This document shows positions 53,182 through 62,251 of a DNA stretch of 64,000 nucleotides, piece after piece. Numbering within the stretch: position 1 is the stretch's first letter; every line of letters starts with the position of its first letter. The translations under genes were made by a program, and so were the position numbers. The stretch comes from CBDDGJ01 sp965199285 (GTDB lineage Bacteria; Pseudomonadota; Alphaproteobacteria; RS24), in the NCBI GenBank assembly GCA_965199285.1, contig OZ240687.1, positions 496,001 through 560,000 on the forward strand. Reading direction: 5' to 3'. Under the pieces are notes generated by a model, which was not told where the DNA came from, ran no database searches, and worked only from the letters and a program-made list of their open reading frames with translations.

Positions 53182-53982
53182 ATGCTCAAATTCATCAGAC
53201 AATTTATCGCCAAGCGGATTATTTCTTATCTCGAAAAACCGATTAGCAATTATAATTCGTACCAGTTTATCTCGCTGGAGGATTTAGAGACCTATCTCGA
53301 ACCGGGGGATGTGCTTTTGGTCGAGGGGAGCTATCGCTTTTCCACCGCGATTAAATATCTCACCCAGTCGACTTGGTCACATGCCGCTTTTTATGTCGGC
53401 CGCGCGCGGGGCTTGAAAAACGAATATGGGCAAGATGCGCCGCTGATTGAAGCGGATGTTTCAAAAGGCGTGATTGCGGTATCACTGACCAAATATTTAG
53501 GCTTTAATTTGCGGATTTGTCGCCCTAGCCTCATCTCCGATGAAGACCGCGCCAAAGTGGTTGATTATATGTGCAATAGTTTCGGGATTGAATATGATAT
53601 TAAGAATATCACAGACCTCGCCCGCTATTTACTCCCTCAACCGCCCGTGCCGGTGCGGTGGCGGCGTAAATTCATCGCGCTTGGCAGTGGTGACCCCACC
53701 CGCGCCATTTGCTCTAGCCTGATTGCGCAAGCCTTTCAATCCGTTAATTATCCTATTTTACCGCATATTGGGCGCAGTGACGAAAATAAAGAATTTTTTG
53801 AAATTCGCCATCATAGCCTGCTGACCCCACGCGATTTTGATTTGTCGCCCTATTTCACCATTGTCAAACCGACGATTGAGAAAAAAGTCGATTATAAATC
53901 TCTCAACTGGCAGTCTTTTGATGAGGGTGAAGAAGATGAAACAAATACCCCGCCCGCAAAAAGGCGTAAAGGCAGGGGTTAA
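53182..53982 (+). CDS. YiiX-like permuted papain-fold hydrolase
   Basis: The 266-residue protein matches the YiiX/YebB permuted NlpC/P60 group. The catalytic His is in TWSHAAFYVG, about 75 residues from the start, and the Cys is in ICSSLIAQAF, about 175. GDVLLVEG precedes the His as in the family. Members act on amide or thioester bonds in lipids or peptides. ATG 53182 is chosen; the open frame upstream overlaps hspQ. No signal peptide is visible; the N terminus is amphipathic. Its C-terminal tail is acidic then basic (KRRKGRG). Confidence 0.8.
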   Translation: MLKFIRQFIAKRIISYLEKPISNYNSYQFISLEDLETYLEPGDVLLVEGSYRFSTAIKYLTQSTWSHAAFYVGRARGLKNEYGQDAPLIEADVSKGVIAVSLTKYLGFNLRICRPSLISDEDRAKVVDYMCNSFGIEYDIKNITDLARYLLPQPPVPVRWRRKFIALGSGDPTRAICSSLIAQAFQSVNYPILPHIGRSDENKEFFEIRHHSLLTPRDFDLSPYFTIVKPTIEKKVDYKSLNWQSFDEGEEDETNTPPAKRRKGRG

Positions 53983-53986
53983 GACT

Positions 53987-54712
53987 ATGCGTAAAAACCA
54001 TAATCCGCTTATCTTACAAAGATTTATTGAATGGTTTTGGAATTGCTATACGCGCCATTTTATCGCCCCGCAATTTGAAACGCTAGGCTCTGGCTTGGAA
54101 CTCACGGGTCCGCGCAATTTAGAGCTCTATGGCGGCGATATTCATCTTGGCAAAAACGCTCACATTCAAACCGCGCGGGGGCAAATCACCCGCCTTACCA
54201 CTTGGCCGGATGGAAATGGCAGGCATGGTAAAATCACCATTGGCAATCATGTTCTCATTTCGCCAGCCTTTCACGCCATTTCCTGCCAGCATATTGAGAT
54301 TGGCGATAATGTGATGATTGCCGGTCACGTTTATATCTCTGATGCCGATTGGCATGGCATTTATGACCGCACCGCTTCACCAGGGGCCAGCGCCCCCATT
54401 CGGCTGGAAGATAATGTCTGGATTGGCGAAGGGGCAAAAATCTTAAAAGGGGTGAGGATTGGCAAAAATTCTATCATTGGCGCGGGCGCGGTTGTGACCC
54501 AAAATATCCCTGCCAATGTTGTCGCCGGTGGCGCGCCCGCTCAGATTGTCAAAAAGCTAAATGGCCGCAAGCGTTTTACCAAGCGCGAAACTCTATTTGC
54601 AGACCGCCCAATTTATGAGCAGAATATGCGCTATCTAAAGACCCTCGCCCATCAGGATAATCGCTGGCTCATCTGGTTGCGCAGCAAATTATCGCCAACA
54701 AAGAATGATTAG
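53987..54712 (+). CDS. Left-handed beta-helix acyltransferase (hexapeptide repeat)
   Basis: Residues about 45-200 consist of hexapeptide repeats (KITIGNHVLISPAF, IEIGDNVMIAGHVYI, GARIG-type GVRIGKNSIIGAGAVVT), with the catalytic His in SDADWHGIY. The VAGGAPAQIVKKL ending is typical of O-acetyltransferases of the WbbJ/NodL kind. ATG 53987 follows AGGGG and starts within 5 bp of the previous stop. The 3' end overlaps the first codons available to the next gene. It might acetylate a polysaccharide, but no other glycan gene is nearby. Confidence 0.84.
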   Translation: MRKNHNPLILQRFIEWFWNCYTRHFIAPQFETLGSGLELTGPRNLELYGGDIHLGKNAHIQTARGQITRLTTWPDGNGRHGKITIGNHVLISPAFHAISCQHIEIGDNVMIAGHVYISDADWHGIYDRTASPGASAPIRLEDNVWIGEGAKILKGVRIGKNSIIGAGAVVTQNIPANVVAGGAPAQIVKKLNGRKRFTKRETLFADRPIYEQNMRYLKTLAHQDNRWLIWLRSKLSPTKND

Positions 54713-54722
54713 GAACAGATAT

Positions 54723-56399
54723 ATGATCCGCCTATTAATATCGTCACTTCTCTTTACCCTATCGCTACCCGTAACGGCACAAACCCAACCGCAATATGGT
54801 ATCGCTATGCACGGGCAACCGGCGCAGGCAAAAGACTTTACCCATTATCCTTATGTCAACCCTGACGCGCCCAAAGGCGGGCAAATCATCATCGCAAAAC
54901 TTGGCCAATTTGACACGCTTAACCCGTTTTCTATTCGCGGCAGCACCGCGCATGATATTCGCCATCTTGTCTTTGAAAGCCTGATGAGCCGCGCCCAAGA
55001 TGAACCCTTCACCCTTTATGGGTTAATCGCCAAATCCGTCATCGTGCCGGATAACCGGCGCAGCATCACATTTATTTTGCGGGAGGATGCAAAATTTTCT
55101 GATGGCGTGCCGCTGACCAGCGCCGATGTTTATTTTTCCTGGCAAAAATTACGAAAACAAGGTCGCCCCAATCACCGCCATTATTATAATAAGGTGGCGC
55201 GCGCCAAAATTATCTCGTCTCATAAAATCCGCTTCGACTTTAAGCCCGATGAGATGGATCGCGAATTGCCGCTTATTCTTGGTCTCATGCCGGTTTTGCC
55301 AAAGCATATTTATAAAAATAAAGATTTGCAAAATATCAGCGATAGCAAACCTCTTATCGGGTCTGGTCCTTATCTGGTCGAGGTACCGAAATGGGGCGCG
55401 CAGGTGAAATTTATGAAAAATCCGGATTATTGGGGCAGTGCCTTGCCGGTAAATCAAGGGCGTTATAATTTCGATACCATCCGGCATGATTATTATCGGG
55501 ATGAAACCGCCGCGTTTGAAGCTTTCAAAGCAGGCCACGCTGATATATGGCTTGAAAATGACATTCTAAAATGGCAACAAACCTATGATTTTCCTTCTAT
55601 AAAAAATAAGTCTATAAGAAAAAAATCAATTCAACTCGGCACGCCATCAGGGCTTTATGCAATCATCATGAATAGCCGCAATCTGCCCTTAAGTGACAAA
55701 AAAATCAGGCAGGCTATGGCTTTGCTGTTTGATTTTGAATGGATTAACAAAACATTTTATGGTGGCGCTTATACCCGTACCCATAGTTATTTTGGTAATA
55801 GCCCGCTTACCTCAAACAGCTATATGCCGCCGCGCAGTGATGGCTCGGGGCGCGACCGAAAAAACATACGAAAAGCGCTTGCTTTACTTGAGGAAGCGAG
55901 CATGTCCCTGCCCTTTGACCTTGAAATTCTGGTTCATAAAAATCGCGATAAACGCATCGCGCTTAGCTATGCCACTATGCTCAAGCCGGTTGGGATAAAT
56001 CTCAATGTGCGGTTTGTCGATAGCAGCCAATATCAGCGCCGCTTACAGAATTTTGATTTTGACATGATTTTTTATGATTATTATGCCTCACTCTCACCCG
56101 GCAATGAGCAAAGCCATTATTGGAGCAGCAAAGCCGCCAATACCGTCGGCAGTCGCAATTATGCTGGTATTCAATCGGCAAAGATTGATGCGGCGATTGC
56201 CGATCTGATTGCAGCGCGCGGGAGGGAAGATTTCACTGCCGCCGCCCAACGCCTCGATGCCGGTTTGATGGAAGGCGATTATATGATCCCGCTTTTCCAT
56301 TCAACAAAGCAAAATTGGGCGCATTATAAATATATTAAAGCGCCCGCCACACCGCCGCTTTATGGCCTCCAAATCGACAGCTTATGGCGCAAGAAATAA
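54723..56399 (+). CDS. Periplasmic extracellular solute-binding protein family 5 (YejA-like)
   Basis: A signal peptide (about 1-20, ending VTAQ) precedes a 540-residue family 5 binding protein of the peptide/nickel type. GIAMHGQPAQAKDFTHYPYVNPDAPKGG (key piece YPYVNPDAPKGG) is the YejA hallmark, and GSGPYLVEV and LFDFEWINKTFYGGAY are conserved. The start is ATG 54723 with AGGAA upstream. Permease and ATPase genes (yejB, yejE, yejF) are absent here, so it is either an orphan component or uses a transporter elsewhere. Confidence 0.88.
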   Translation: MIRLLISSLLFTLSLPVTAQTQPQYGIAMHGQPAQAKDFTHYPYVNPDAPKGGQIIIAKLGQFDTLNPFSIRGSTAHDIRHLVFESLMSRAQDEPFTLYGLIAKSVIVPDNRRSITFILREDAKFSDGVPLTSADVYFSWQKLRKQGRPNHRHYYNKVARAKIISSHKIRFDFKPDEMDRELPLILGLMPVLPKHIYKNKDLQNISDSKPLIGSGPYLVEVPKWGAQVKFMKNPDYWGSALPVNQGRYNFDTIRHDYYRDETAAFEAFKAGHADIWLENDILKWQQTYDFPSIKNKSIRKKSIQLGTPSGLYAIIMNSRNLPLSDKKIRQAMALLFDFEWINKTFYGGAYTRTHSYFGNSPLTSNSYMPPRSDGSGRDRKNIRKALALLEEASMSLPFDLEILVHKNRDKRIALSYATMLKPVGINLNVRFVDSSQYQRRLQNFDFDMIFYDYYASLSPGNEQSHYWSSKAANTVGSRNYAGIQSAKIDAAIADLIAARGREDFTAAAQRLDAGLMEGDYMIPLFHSTKQNWAHYKYIKAPATPPLYGLQIDSLWRKK

Positions 56400-56412
56400 G
56401 CCGATAAAAATA

Positions 56413-56441
56413 TTGCAGTTTCGGTTTAAGCCCGCTATAAC
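56413..56441 (+). promoter_or_regulatory. Probable rplY promoter
   Basis: TTGCAG (56413-56418) and TATAAC (56436-56441) are spaced by 17 bp. They lie 62 bp in front of the L25 start, after the binding protein stop. Confidence 0.58.
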
Positions 56442-56477
56442 CCGCGCATGGTTTTACACCCTTGGAGGAAAACCAGG

Positions 56478-56510
56478 ATGCTATTTGATAAAGGAGACAA
56501 AAATGGCTGA
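56478..56510 (+). CDS. Possible 10-residue leader peptide overlapping rplY start
   Basis: ATG 56478 follows GGAGG (56464-56468) with 9-nt spacing. The frame MLFDKGDKNG stops at 56508-56510, eight bases past the L25 ATG at 56503, whose own AAGGAGA lies inside the frame. This would couple translation of L25. Length makes chance hard to exclude. Confidence 0.28.
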   Translation: MLFDKGDKNG

Positions 56511-57162
56511 TTTATATGAACTTCCCGCAAATGGACGGGAACGTGGTGGCAAGGGGGCTACACGTGCAATCCGCCGCGATGGACGGGTTCCGGCGGTGAT
56601 TTATGGCGACAAAAAAGACCCCACGGCAATTTCTTTTGCCTATAATGATTTGGCAAAATTGTATAATACAGGCCGCGCCATGGCGACCCTTGTCAATATT
56701 AAGCTGGACAGCGCGCAAGAGCGCGTCATTGCCCGTGATATTCAACTTGATCCGGTAAGTGATCGTATTATCCATGCCGATTTTCTGCGACTTGGGAAAG
56801 ATGCTAAAATCGCGGTTGAAGTGCCGGTTATATTTCTTAATGAAGAAAATTGTGATGGCTTGCGGATGGGCGGCGCGCTCAATGTCGTGCGCTATACGGT
56901 CGAATTAAACTGCCCAGCAGATGCAATTCCGGAGCAGTTGGAGGTTGATCTGGAAGGGCTTGAAATTGGCGCGAGTGTGCATATTTCAGCGATTACGCTT
57001 CCCGATGGGGTAACGCCTGTAATTACCGATCGAGATTTTACAGTTGCGACAATCGCCGCACCTTCCAGCGAAAGTGACTCAGAAGATGAAGCAGCCGAAG
57101 GTGAAGACGGTGAAGATGAAGCGGCCGACACAGAAGACGAAAACGAAAGCGAAAACGAATAG
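56503..57162 (+). CDS. rplY: 50S ribosomal protein L25, Ctc form
   Basis: The 219-residue protein binds 5S rRNA. The N-terminal 95 residues are the L25 domain (RERGGKGATRAIRRDGRVPAVIYG, key pieces ATRAIRRDG and VPAVIYG) and the rest is the Ctc/TL5 beta domain. The C terminus is a run of about 35 mostly Glu/Asp residues. ATG 56503 follows AAGGAGA with good spacing. It is followed by pth and ychF, an order widespread in proteobacteria. Confidence 0.95.
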   Translation: MADLYELPANGRERGGKGATRAIRRDGRVPAVIYGDKKDPTAISFAYNDLAKLYNTGRAMATLVNIKLDSAQERVIARDIQLDPVSDRIIHADFLRLGKDAKIAVEVPVIFLNEENCDGLRMGGALNVVRYTVELNCPADAIPEQLEVDLEGLEIGASVHISAITLPDGVTPVITDRDFTVATIAAPSSESDSEDEAAEGEDGEDEAADTEDENESENE

Positions 57163-57191
57163 CTTCACGCCACTCAAAAAGGAACCGCTAA

Positions 57192-57770
57192 ATGCTCTTA
57201 ATCGCAGGATTAGGCAATCCGGGCGCGCAATATGCGCATAATCGTCATAATATTGGCTTTCTGTCGATTGATACGCTGGCGCAAGCCTATAATGCTACGC
57301 ACTTTCGCAAGAAATTTCAAGGTGAGATTGCGGAATTTACCCATAATGGTGAAAAAATACTCCTGCTCAAACCGCAAACCTATATGAATAAAAGTGGCAC
57401 TAGCATTTATGAAGCAGCGCAATTTTATAAAATTCCGCTTGCCAATATTATTATTTTTTATGATGACCTGGATTTGCCGGCCGGTAAATTGCGGATGAAA
57501 ACGGGCGGCGGTAGTGCTGGTCATAATGGCATTCGTTCTATCATCCAGCATATTGGCGAAGGGTTTCGCCGCGCCCGCTTAGGGATAGGGCATCCGGGGA
57601 AAGAAAAAGTGCTCAGCCATGTTTTGGGGGATTTCAGCAAAGCCGATGAGACATGGCTTAACCCTTTTTTGCAAAGTCTCACCGCCCATGCGCCCTTTTT
57701 ATTTTCTGGTGAAGATGATCGTTATCAAACCGCCATTCATAATGATATGCAACAGTTAGAGGAAGGATAA
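57192..57770 (+). CDS. pth: Peptidyl-tRNA hydrolase
   Basis: Pth frees tRNA from stalled peptidyl-tRNA. The active-site His is in HNRHNIGF (opening LIAGLGNPGAQYAHNRHN, key piece GLGNPG). KPQTYMNKSG, FYDDLDLPAGKLRMK (key piece YDDLDLP) and GSAGHNGIRSI are intact. Length (192) is typical. It is 29 bp after rplY and 4 bp ahead of ychF. Confidence 0.96.
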   Translation: MLLIAGLGNPGAQYAHNRHNIGFLSIDTLAQAYNATHFRKKFQGEIAEFTHNGEKILLLKPQTYMNKSGTSIYEAAQFYKIPLANIIIFYDDLDLPAGKLRMKTGGGSAGHNGIRSIIQHIGEGFRRARLGIGHPGKEKVLSHVLGDFSKADETWLNPFLQSLTAHAPFLFSGEDDRYQTAIHNDMQQLEEG

Positions 57771-57774
57771 GATA

Positions 57775-58872
57775 ATGGGGTTTCGCTGTGGAATTGTTGG
57801 CTTGCCGAATGTTGGAAAATCAACCCTGTTTAATGCCTTAACCCGCACCGCTAATGCACAAGCGGCAAATTTTCCCTTTTGTACGATTGAACCTAATATT
57901 GGTGATGTTACTGTGCCAGATGACAGACTTTCGAAGATTGCGACGATAGCGCAATCGGCACAAATTATTCCGGCGCGGGTTAATTTTGTTGATATTGCGG
58001 GGCTGGTTAAGGGTGCATCCAAAGGCGAAGGTTTGGGCAATCAATTTCTCGCCAATATTCGGGAGGTTGATGCGATTATCCATGTGCTTCGCTGTTTTGC
58101 GGACGATAATATCACCCATGTCGATGGCCGCATCGACCCTATCGCAGATGCCGAAACGGTTGAAACCGAGCTGATGATTGCGGATTTAGAGAGCTTAGAA
58201 AAGCGCGCCGAAGGTTTGCGTAAAAAAGCCACTAGCAAGGATAAGGAGGCAATAAGCGAGCTAGAGCTTATCCACTTGGCATTGGTGGAATTGCAAAATG
58301 GCCGCCCGGCGCGGCTTGCTGATATTCCACCCGACCGGCAAAGAGAGTTCAAGAACCTGCAACTACTCACCGCCAAGCCGGTGCTTTATGTTTGCAATGT
58401 GAGGGAAGAGGACGCGGCAAGCGGCAATTCTTTTTCAGATTCTGTCGCCGAAAAAGCACAATCCGAACAGGCGGAAACGGTAACGATTTCGGCGCAAATC
58501 GAAGAAGAATTATCACAGCTTGAAGAAGCAGAAGCCGAAGAATATTTACAGAGCTTAGGGCTTTCTGAAACAGGTCTTAATCGGCTTATCAAGCAAGGTT
58601 ATAAATTGCTCGAGCTGGTGACCTATTTCACCGCCGGCCCGAAAGAGGCACGCGCGTGGACAATCACAAAAAACACCGCCGCCCCGCAAGCCGCCGGTGT
58701 TATTCATACAGATTTTGAACGCGGCTTTATTCGCGCCGAGACCATCGCCTATCATGATTATATAGAATATAAAGGCGAACAAGCCGCGCGCGAAGCTGGC
58801 AAGTTACGCCAAGAAGGCAAAGATTATATCGTCCAAGATGGCGATGTCTTATTGTTCAGATTTAATGTATAG
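57775..58872 (+). CDS. ychF: Redox-regulated ATPase YchF
   Basis: An Obg-related P-loop protein that prefers ATP and binds the ribosome. The Walker A motif is GLPNVGKS, followed by DIAGLVKGASKGEGLGN (key piece DIAGLVKGA). The helical insertion (about 130-200) and the C-terminal TGS domain (TAGPKEARAWTI onward) are complete. Length (365) is standard. It is convergent with the hydratase, with five bases between stops. Confidence 0.96.
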   Translation: MGFRCGIVGLPNVGKSTLFNALTRTANAQAANFPFCTIEPNIGDVTVPDDRLSKIATIAQSAQIIPARVNFVDIAGLVKGASKGEGLGNQFLANIREVDAIIHVLRCFADDNITHVDGRIDPIADAETVETELMIADLESLEKRAEGLRKKATSKDKEAISELELIHLALVELQNGRPARLADIPPDRQREFKNLQLLTAKPVLYVCNVREEDAASGNSFSDSVAEKAQSEQAETVTISAQIEEELSQLEEAEAEEYLQSLGLSETGLNRLIKQGYKLLELVTYFTAGPKEARAWTITKNTAAPQAAGVIHTDFERGFIRAETIAYHDYIEYKGEQAAREAGKLRQEGKDYIVQDGDVLLFRFNV

Positions 58873-58877
58873 CGCGC

Positions 58878-59666
58878 TTAATCCTCAAAATGAGTGCGAA
58901 CACTGCCAAGCCCTTCAATTTCCACTTCAAAAGGTTTGCCACTTTCAACTGGCACCATTGATCCCAATGCACCGGATAGAATAATATCCCCTGCTTTTAA
59001 GGGCTGCTTTACCTCGACCATTTTTTTCGCAAGCCATAAACAAGCATTGATCGGATTCCCTAGAGAGGCTGAATTTTTATCAGTTGAAACCTGTTCACCA
59101 TTATGGGTCATTTGCATATTATAATTTTTTTCATGATCAAAATCAGATACGCGTACAGGATCTCCCAGTATATATGCACCTGATGAAGCATTATCAGCAA
59201 CCGTATCTTGAATATGAATATTCCAATCTGCAATACGACTATCGGCAATTTCAAACGCCACAACCGCATATTCGATCGCTGATAATATTTCAGTGATCGT
59301 TATATCCGGATGGTTCAAATCCTTTTTTAGGCAAAACGCAATCTCGCTCTCAATGCGCGGCTGCAAGAATTTTTTTATTGATATGGTTTCGCCATTCGCA
59401 TGAGCCATGTCGGAAAATAACATCCCAAAATCAGGTTCATTTATGCCGAACATTTCTTGCGTCTCTTTTGAGGTAAACCCAATCTTGCGACCAGATAATA
59501 CCCGCCCTTGCGATAGCCAGTATTTAGTGTTTTCTGCCTGCACCGCATAAGCATCATTAATATCCATATCATATGTCTCTCGCAGCGGGGCTATCGGTAT
59601 ATTCGTTTTATAGGCATGGCGTAGAGTCGCAGCGGTATCTGTAATCTGTCCTGACGTTAAAGGCAT
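58878..59666 (-). CDS. 2-oxopent-4-enoate hydratase / fumarylacetoacetase-fold enzyme (MhpD-like)
   Basis: A 262-residue enzyme adding water to the 2-hydroxypenta-2,4-dienoate made after meta-cleavage of an aromatic ring. The metal-ligand Glu and catalytic Glu are in RIESEIAFCL and DYAVVAFEIADSRI-type AVVAFEIADSRI; SAIEYAV precedes them. IGFTSKETQEMFGINEPDFG (key piece INEPDFG) and SGALGSMVPVE close the fold. It fits with the hydroxylase and ring-cleavage genes 2-5 kb away on the same strand. The missing link would be a C-C hydrolase (MhpC), which is not seen here. Confidence 0.87.
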   Translation of the reverse strand: MPLTSGQITDTAATLRHAYKTNIPIAPLRETYDMDINDAYAVQAENTKYWLSQGRVLSGRKIGFTSKETQEMFGINEPDFGMLFSDMAHANGETISIKKFLQPRIESEIAFCLKKDLNHPDITITEILSAIEYAVVAFEIADSRIADWNIHIQDTVADNASSGAYILGDPVRVSDFDHEKNYNMQMTHNGEQVSTDKNSASLGNPINACLWLAKKMVEVKQPLKAGDIILSGALGSMVPVESGKPFEVEIEGLGSVRTHFED

Positions 59667-59839
59667 GGGAAATCTCCTGTCTATGATTTTTTAGTGTTTA
59701 TGGTTTTTTTAGCCTACGCAATTTTTTTGAAAGTTTCTAGTCTTAATTTTTATTTTTCTTAAATCTACTCACTCTTTTTTCTCAATACTTGCGCCTATTC
59801 AAAACTATTGGTAATGAGCATATAAAAAGAGGGGACAAT

Positions 59840-60874
59840 ATGGCATCTAACTTACAACCGACATGCTGACGGCTGGATTATGAAATTATGCAAACCGAAA
59901 TATGGGGATGTCCGTGCCGCAGTTTCAAAACTGCGCCAGATAGCTTGCGTGAGCTTTATCGCGCCAGCCGATCTGACCAAGAATTTATCATTTATTATGA
60001 GGAGCGTTATACGTTTGAAGGTATATGGCAACGTGCCTGCACGTTGGCACATATTCTGATTGATGAATATCACATTCAAAAAGGTGACCGGATTGCGATT
60101 TCAATGCGCAATTATCCCGAATGGATGATCGCCTTTATGGCGGCAACCTCCATCGGCGCAATCACCTGTGCGCTTAATTCGCTTTGGCAGCCAAGCGAAT
60201 TGCAACATACATTGGCCGATTGTACACTACGGCTTTTTATTGGCGATCATGAACACATCCAGCATCTACAGGCGTGCGATAAATTGCCTGACAATTTGCA
60301 GGCGATTGCGGTACGGATGGAACAGGTTCCAGACGGCATGGCAGATTGGAACAGCCTTATGGATCGTGGTTTTGAGCAAGATATGCCGGTGGTTGATATT
60401 GCCCCAACTGACCCTGCAACCATGTTATTTACCTCTGGTTCAACCGGTTATCCCAAAGGGGTTGTTTCATGCCATCGTAATATTCTAAATGCGCTCTTCT
60501 CGTGGGAATTGGACATTACAACCGCAGCAATGAACGGTATTTTTGATATTCCACCGGAGGATGCCCCGCAAGCTGCAACTTTATTAAGTATTCCGCTCTT
60601 CCATGTTACCGGACTACATGCTGTTTTTCTGATGTCTTTTCGGGCGCAACGGCGCTGCATCACGACATATAAATGGGATGTGCGGGAAGCAGCCGAAATC
60701 ATCATGCAGGAAGGCGTAACCCAATTTGTCGCACCACCGGCAATCACCGGTGATTTGGTGAAATTCGTGCAAGCCACCCCGCACTATAACCTTAACTCAT
60801 TGGCCGTGATTGGTGGCGGTAGCGCCCCCCGCGCGCTAACACAAACATACCCATCCCCATCGGCAAAAGACTAA
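59840..60874 (+). pseudogene. AMP-dependent acyl-CoA ligase, broken at both ends
   Basis: The best start is ATG 59840 with GAGGGG in front, but its frame hits TGA at codon 10 (59867-59869). The frame stays open afterwards and reads an acyl-CoA ligase (YTFEGIWQRACTLAHILI, LFTSGSTGYPKG). It ends prematurely after VIGGGSAP at about residue 320 of a normal 500-540. Beyond about 60838 the DNA codes for a transporter on the other strand, so the C-terminal half, including the catalytic lysine, is gone. ATG 59888 is the next possible start. It would have activated an aromatic or related acid for this locus. Confidence 0.88.
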
Positions 60875-61315
60875 CGGCCAGCAGCGTTAAAATTATCCGC
60901 GCAACCGGCAGGTCTATCTTCTCAGTGCTGGGGAATATAAATCAATCCCCACGCCGATAAGAAAGGGGATAGAGATAAGCCCCAAAAATTGCGAAATGCC
61001 GGTAAGCGTTACCGACAAGCCAACATTGCCGCGCCCAATATAAACAAAAGCATTTGAAATACTGCCGCCCGGAATGGCAATAACAATAATCAGACCCAGC
61101 GCAATATAAGGCTCGGGTGCATATAAAAAGGCCAGCAAAAAAGCAAAAACCGGTGCGAGTATATATTGCCCCGACATCGCAATCAGAACTGATTTTCCTT
61201 CTTTAAGAGCGCGAATAAAATCGGACAAGCGTAAATCCAACCCCATAGAGAACATCATAAACACAACCACAATCGGCATGATTATTCTGATAATGCTGGT
61301 GTCAAACTCTACCAT
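60838..61315 (-). pseudogene. Bile acid:sodium symporter-family transporter, truncated and frameshifted
   Basis: The N-terminal 125 residues (MVEFDTSIIRIIMPIVVVFMMFSMGLDL, key piece MFSMGLDLRLSDF) are BASS-like membrane helices. The frame stops at 60914. A one-base shift at a C4 run (about 60927-60930) opens ...STEKIDLPVARIILTLLAVSLLPMGMGMF, a further helix of the family (key piece ARIILTLLAVSLLP). This continues to about 60838, where it meets the ligase remnant on the other strand. Normal length is near 300; only about 160 residues remain. Start ATG 61315 directly follows the dioxygenase stop. Confidence 0.85.
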
Positions 61316-62251
61316 TTATGAGACACCACCCATCCACTTTTTCACGGTCGCAAATATTTTGAGCGGCACAGCATCTTTGGCGGACATTTTATGCCCCCAT
61401 GTGCTCAGCTGATGATAGGTTTCGATTTTTCTATTTTTATCATCCGCATTAACCGTCATGCCCTCAGCTCCTAATTCGGCCTCAAAACCGGATGGAGTTT
61501 TGAGGTAAAAGGAGAAGCTTCTATCATTCGAGTGCACGCCAATATCATTAGCGATACGCATTTTCGCAGCGCGAATACGGTCACAGGATGTGCCGACCTG
61601 ATCTTTATCCTTCACCTGCACCATGAAGTGATGCAGCAATTTCGGTAAGCCCTTCATCCGCCCTATCGCAAGCGAATGATGGCGCGCATTGGCATGGAAA
61701 AAGCCAAGATGCAAAGGCACATTTTTTACAATTTCCCAATCAATATAATCACTCACACCCATGCCGAGATGCTGGCAGTAAAATGCCTCCAGCCCATCAT
61801 ATGCACCGGTTATGAGCGTGATATGCCCAAAGCCCAAACCACCAGTTTCAAATTCAAGACCATGCGCGGATGGAATAAATTGATTTGCCGATGTGCTGGT
61901 TTCAAATATTTCCAAGCGCAAACCAGCCGGATCTGCAACCGTAAAGGCGCGCGGACAACCGCGATTATTCGCAGCCGCATCCGCCATCCATTGCGGGTTT
62001 GCATCCGCCTTTTGTAATGCTTCAAATAATCCGTCAATATTATCCGTCTCCCATCCGGCTGCGACAATATCATTCGTCTTGCCTTCGTGAAAAATCAACC
62101 GACAGCCCGCATCATCAATGACCATCTCATATGTGTCATCGGCGGTATTTTTTTGTAACGGCAATCCATAGAGATTATCGGTAAAACTCTGCCATTTGCC
62201 AATATCCTTCACCTCAAAAACTGGATATATAATACGTGTGATTTTACTCAT
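61316..62251 (-). CDS. Extradiol ring-cleavage dioxygenase-like VOC protein
   Basis: A 311-residue protein with two vicinal oxygen chelate domains, the layout of 2,3-dihydroxybiphenyl and catechol 2,3-dioxygenases. In the C-terminal domain the iron ligands are His (GFGHITLI), His (HHSLAIGRM) and Glu (GFEAELGAEGM), all present. It should open an ortho-dihydroxylated ring beside the hydroxyl pair. Its ATG overlaps the monooxygenase stop by 4 bp. The substrate is unknown. Confidence 0.87.
   Translation of the reverse strand: MSKITRIIYPVFEVKDIGKWQSFTDNLYGLPLQKNTADDTYEMVIDDAGCRLIFHEGKTNDIVAAGWETDNIDGLFEALQKADANPQWMADAAANNRGCPRAFTVADPAGLRLEIFETSTSANQFIPSAHGLEFETGGLGFGHITLITGAYDGLEAFYCQHLGMGVSDYIDWEIVKNVPLHLGFFHANARHHSLAIGRMKGLPKLLHHFMVQVKDKDQVGTSCDRIRAAKMRIANDIGVHSNDRSFSFYLKTPSGFEAELGAEGMTVNADDKNRKIETYHQLSTWGHKMSAKDAVPLKIFATVKKWMGGVS

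Noticed and set aside
59867..59869. Selenocysteine at the in-frame TGA of the ligase
   Set aside because: No SECIS-like hairpin directly follows, the family has no selenoprotein members known to me, and the gene is also truncated at its other end.
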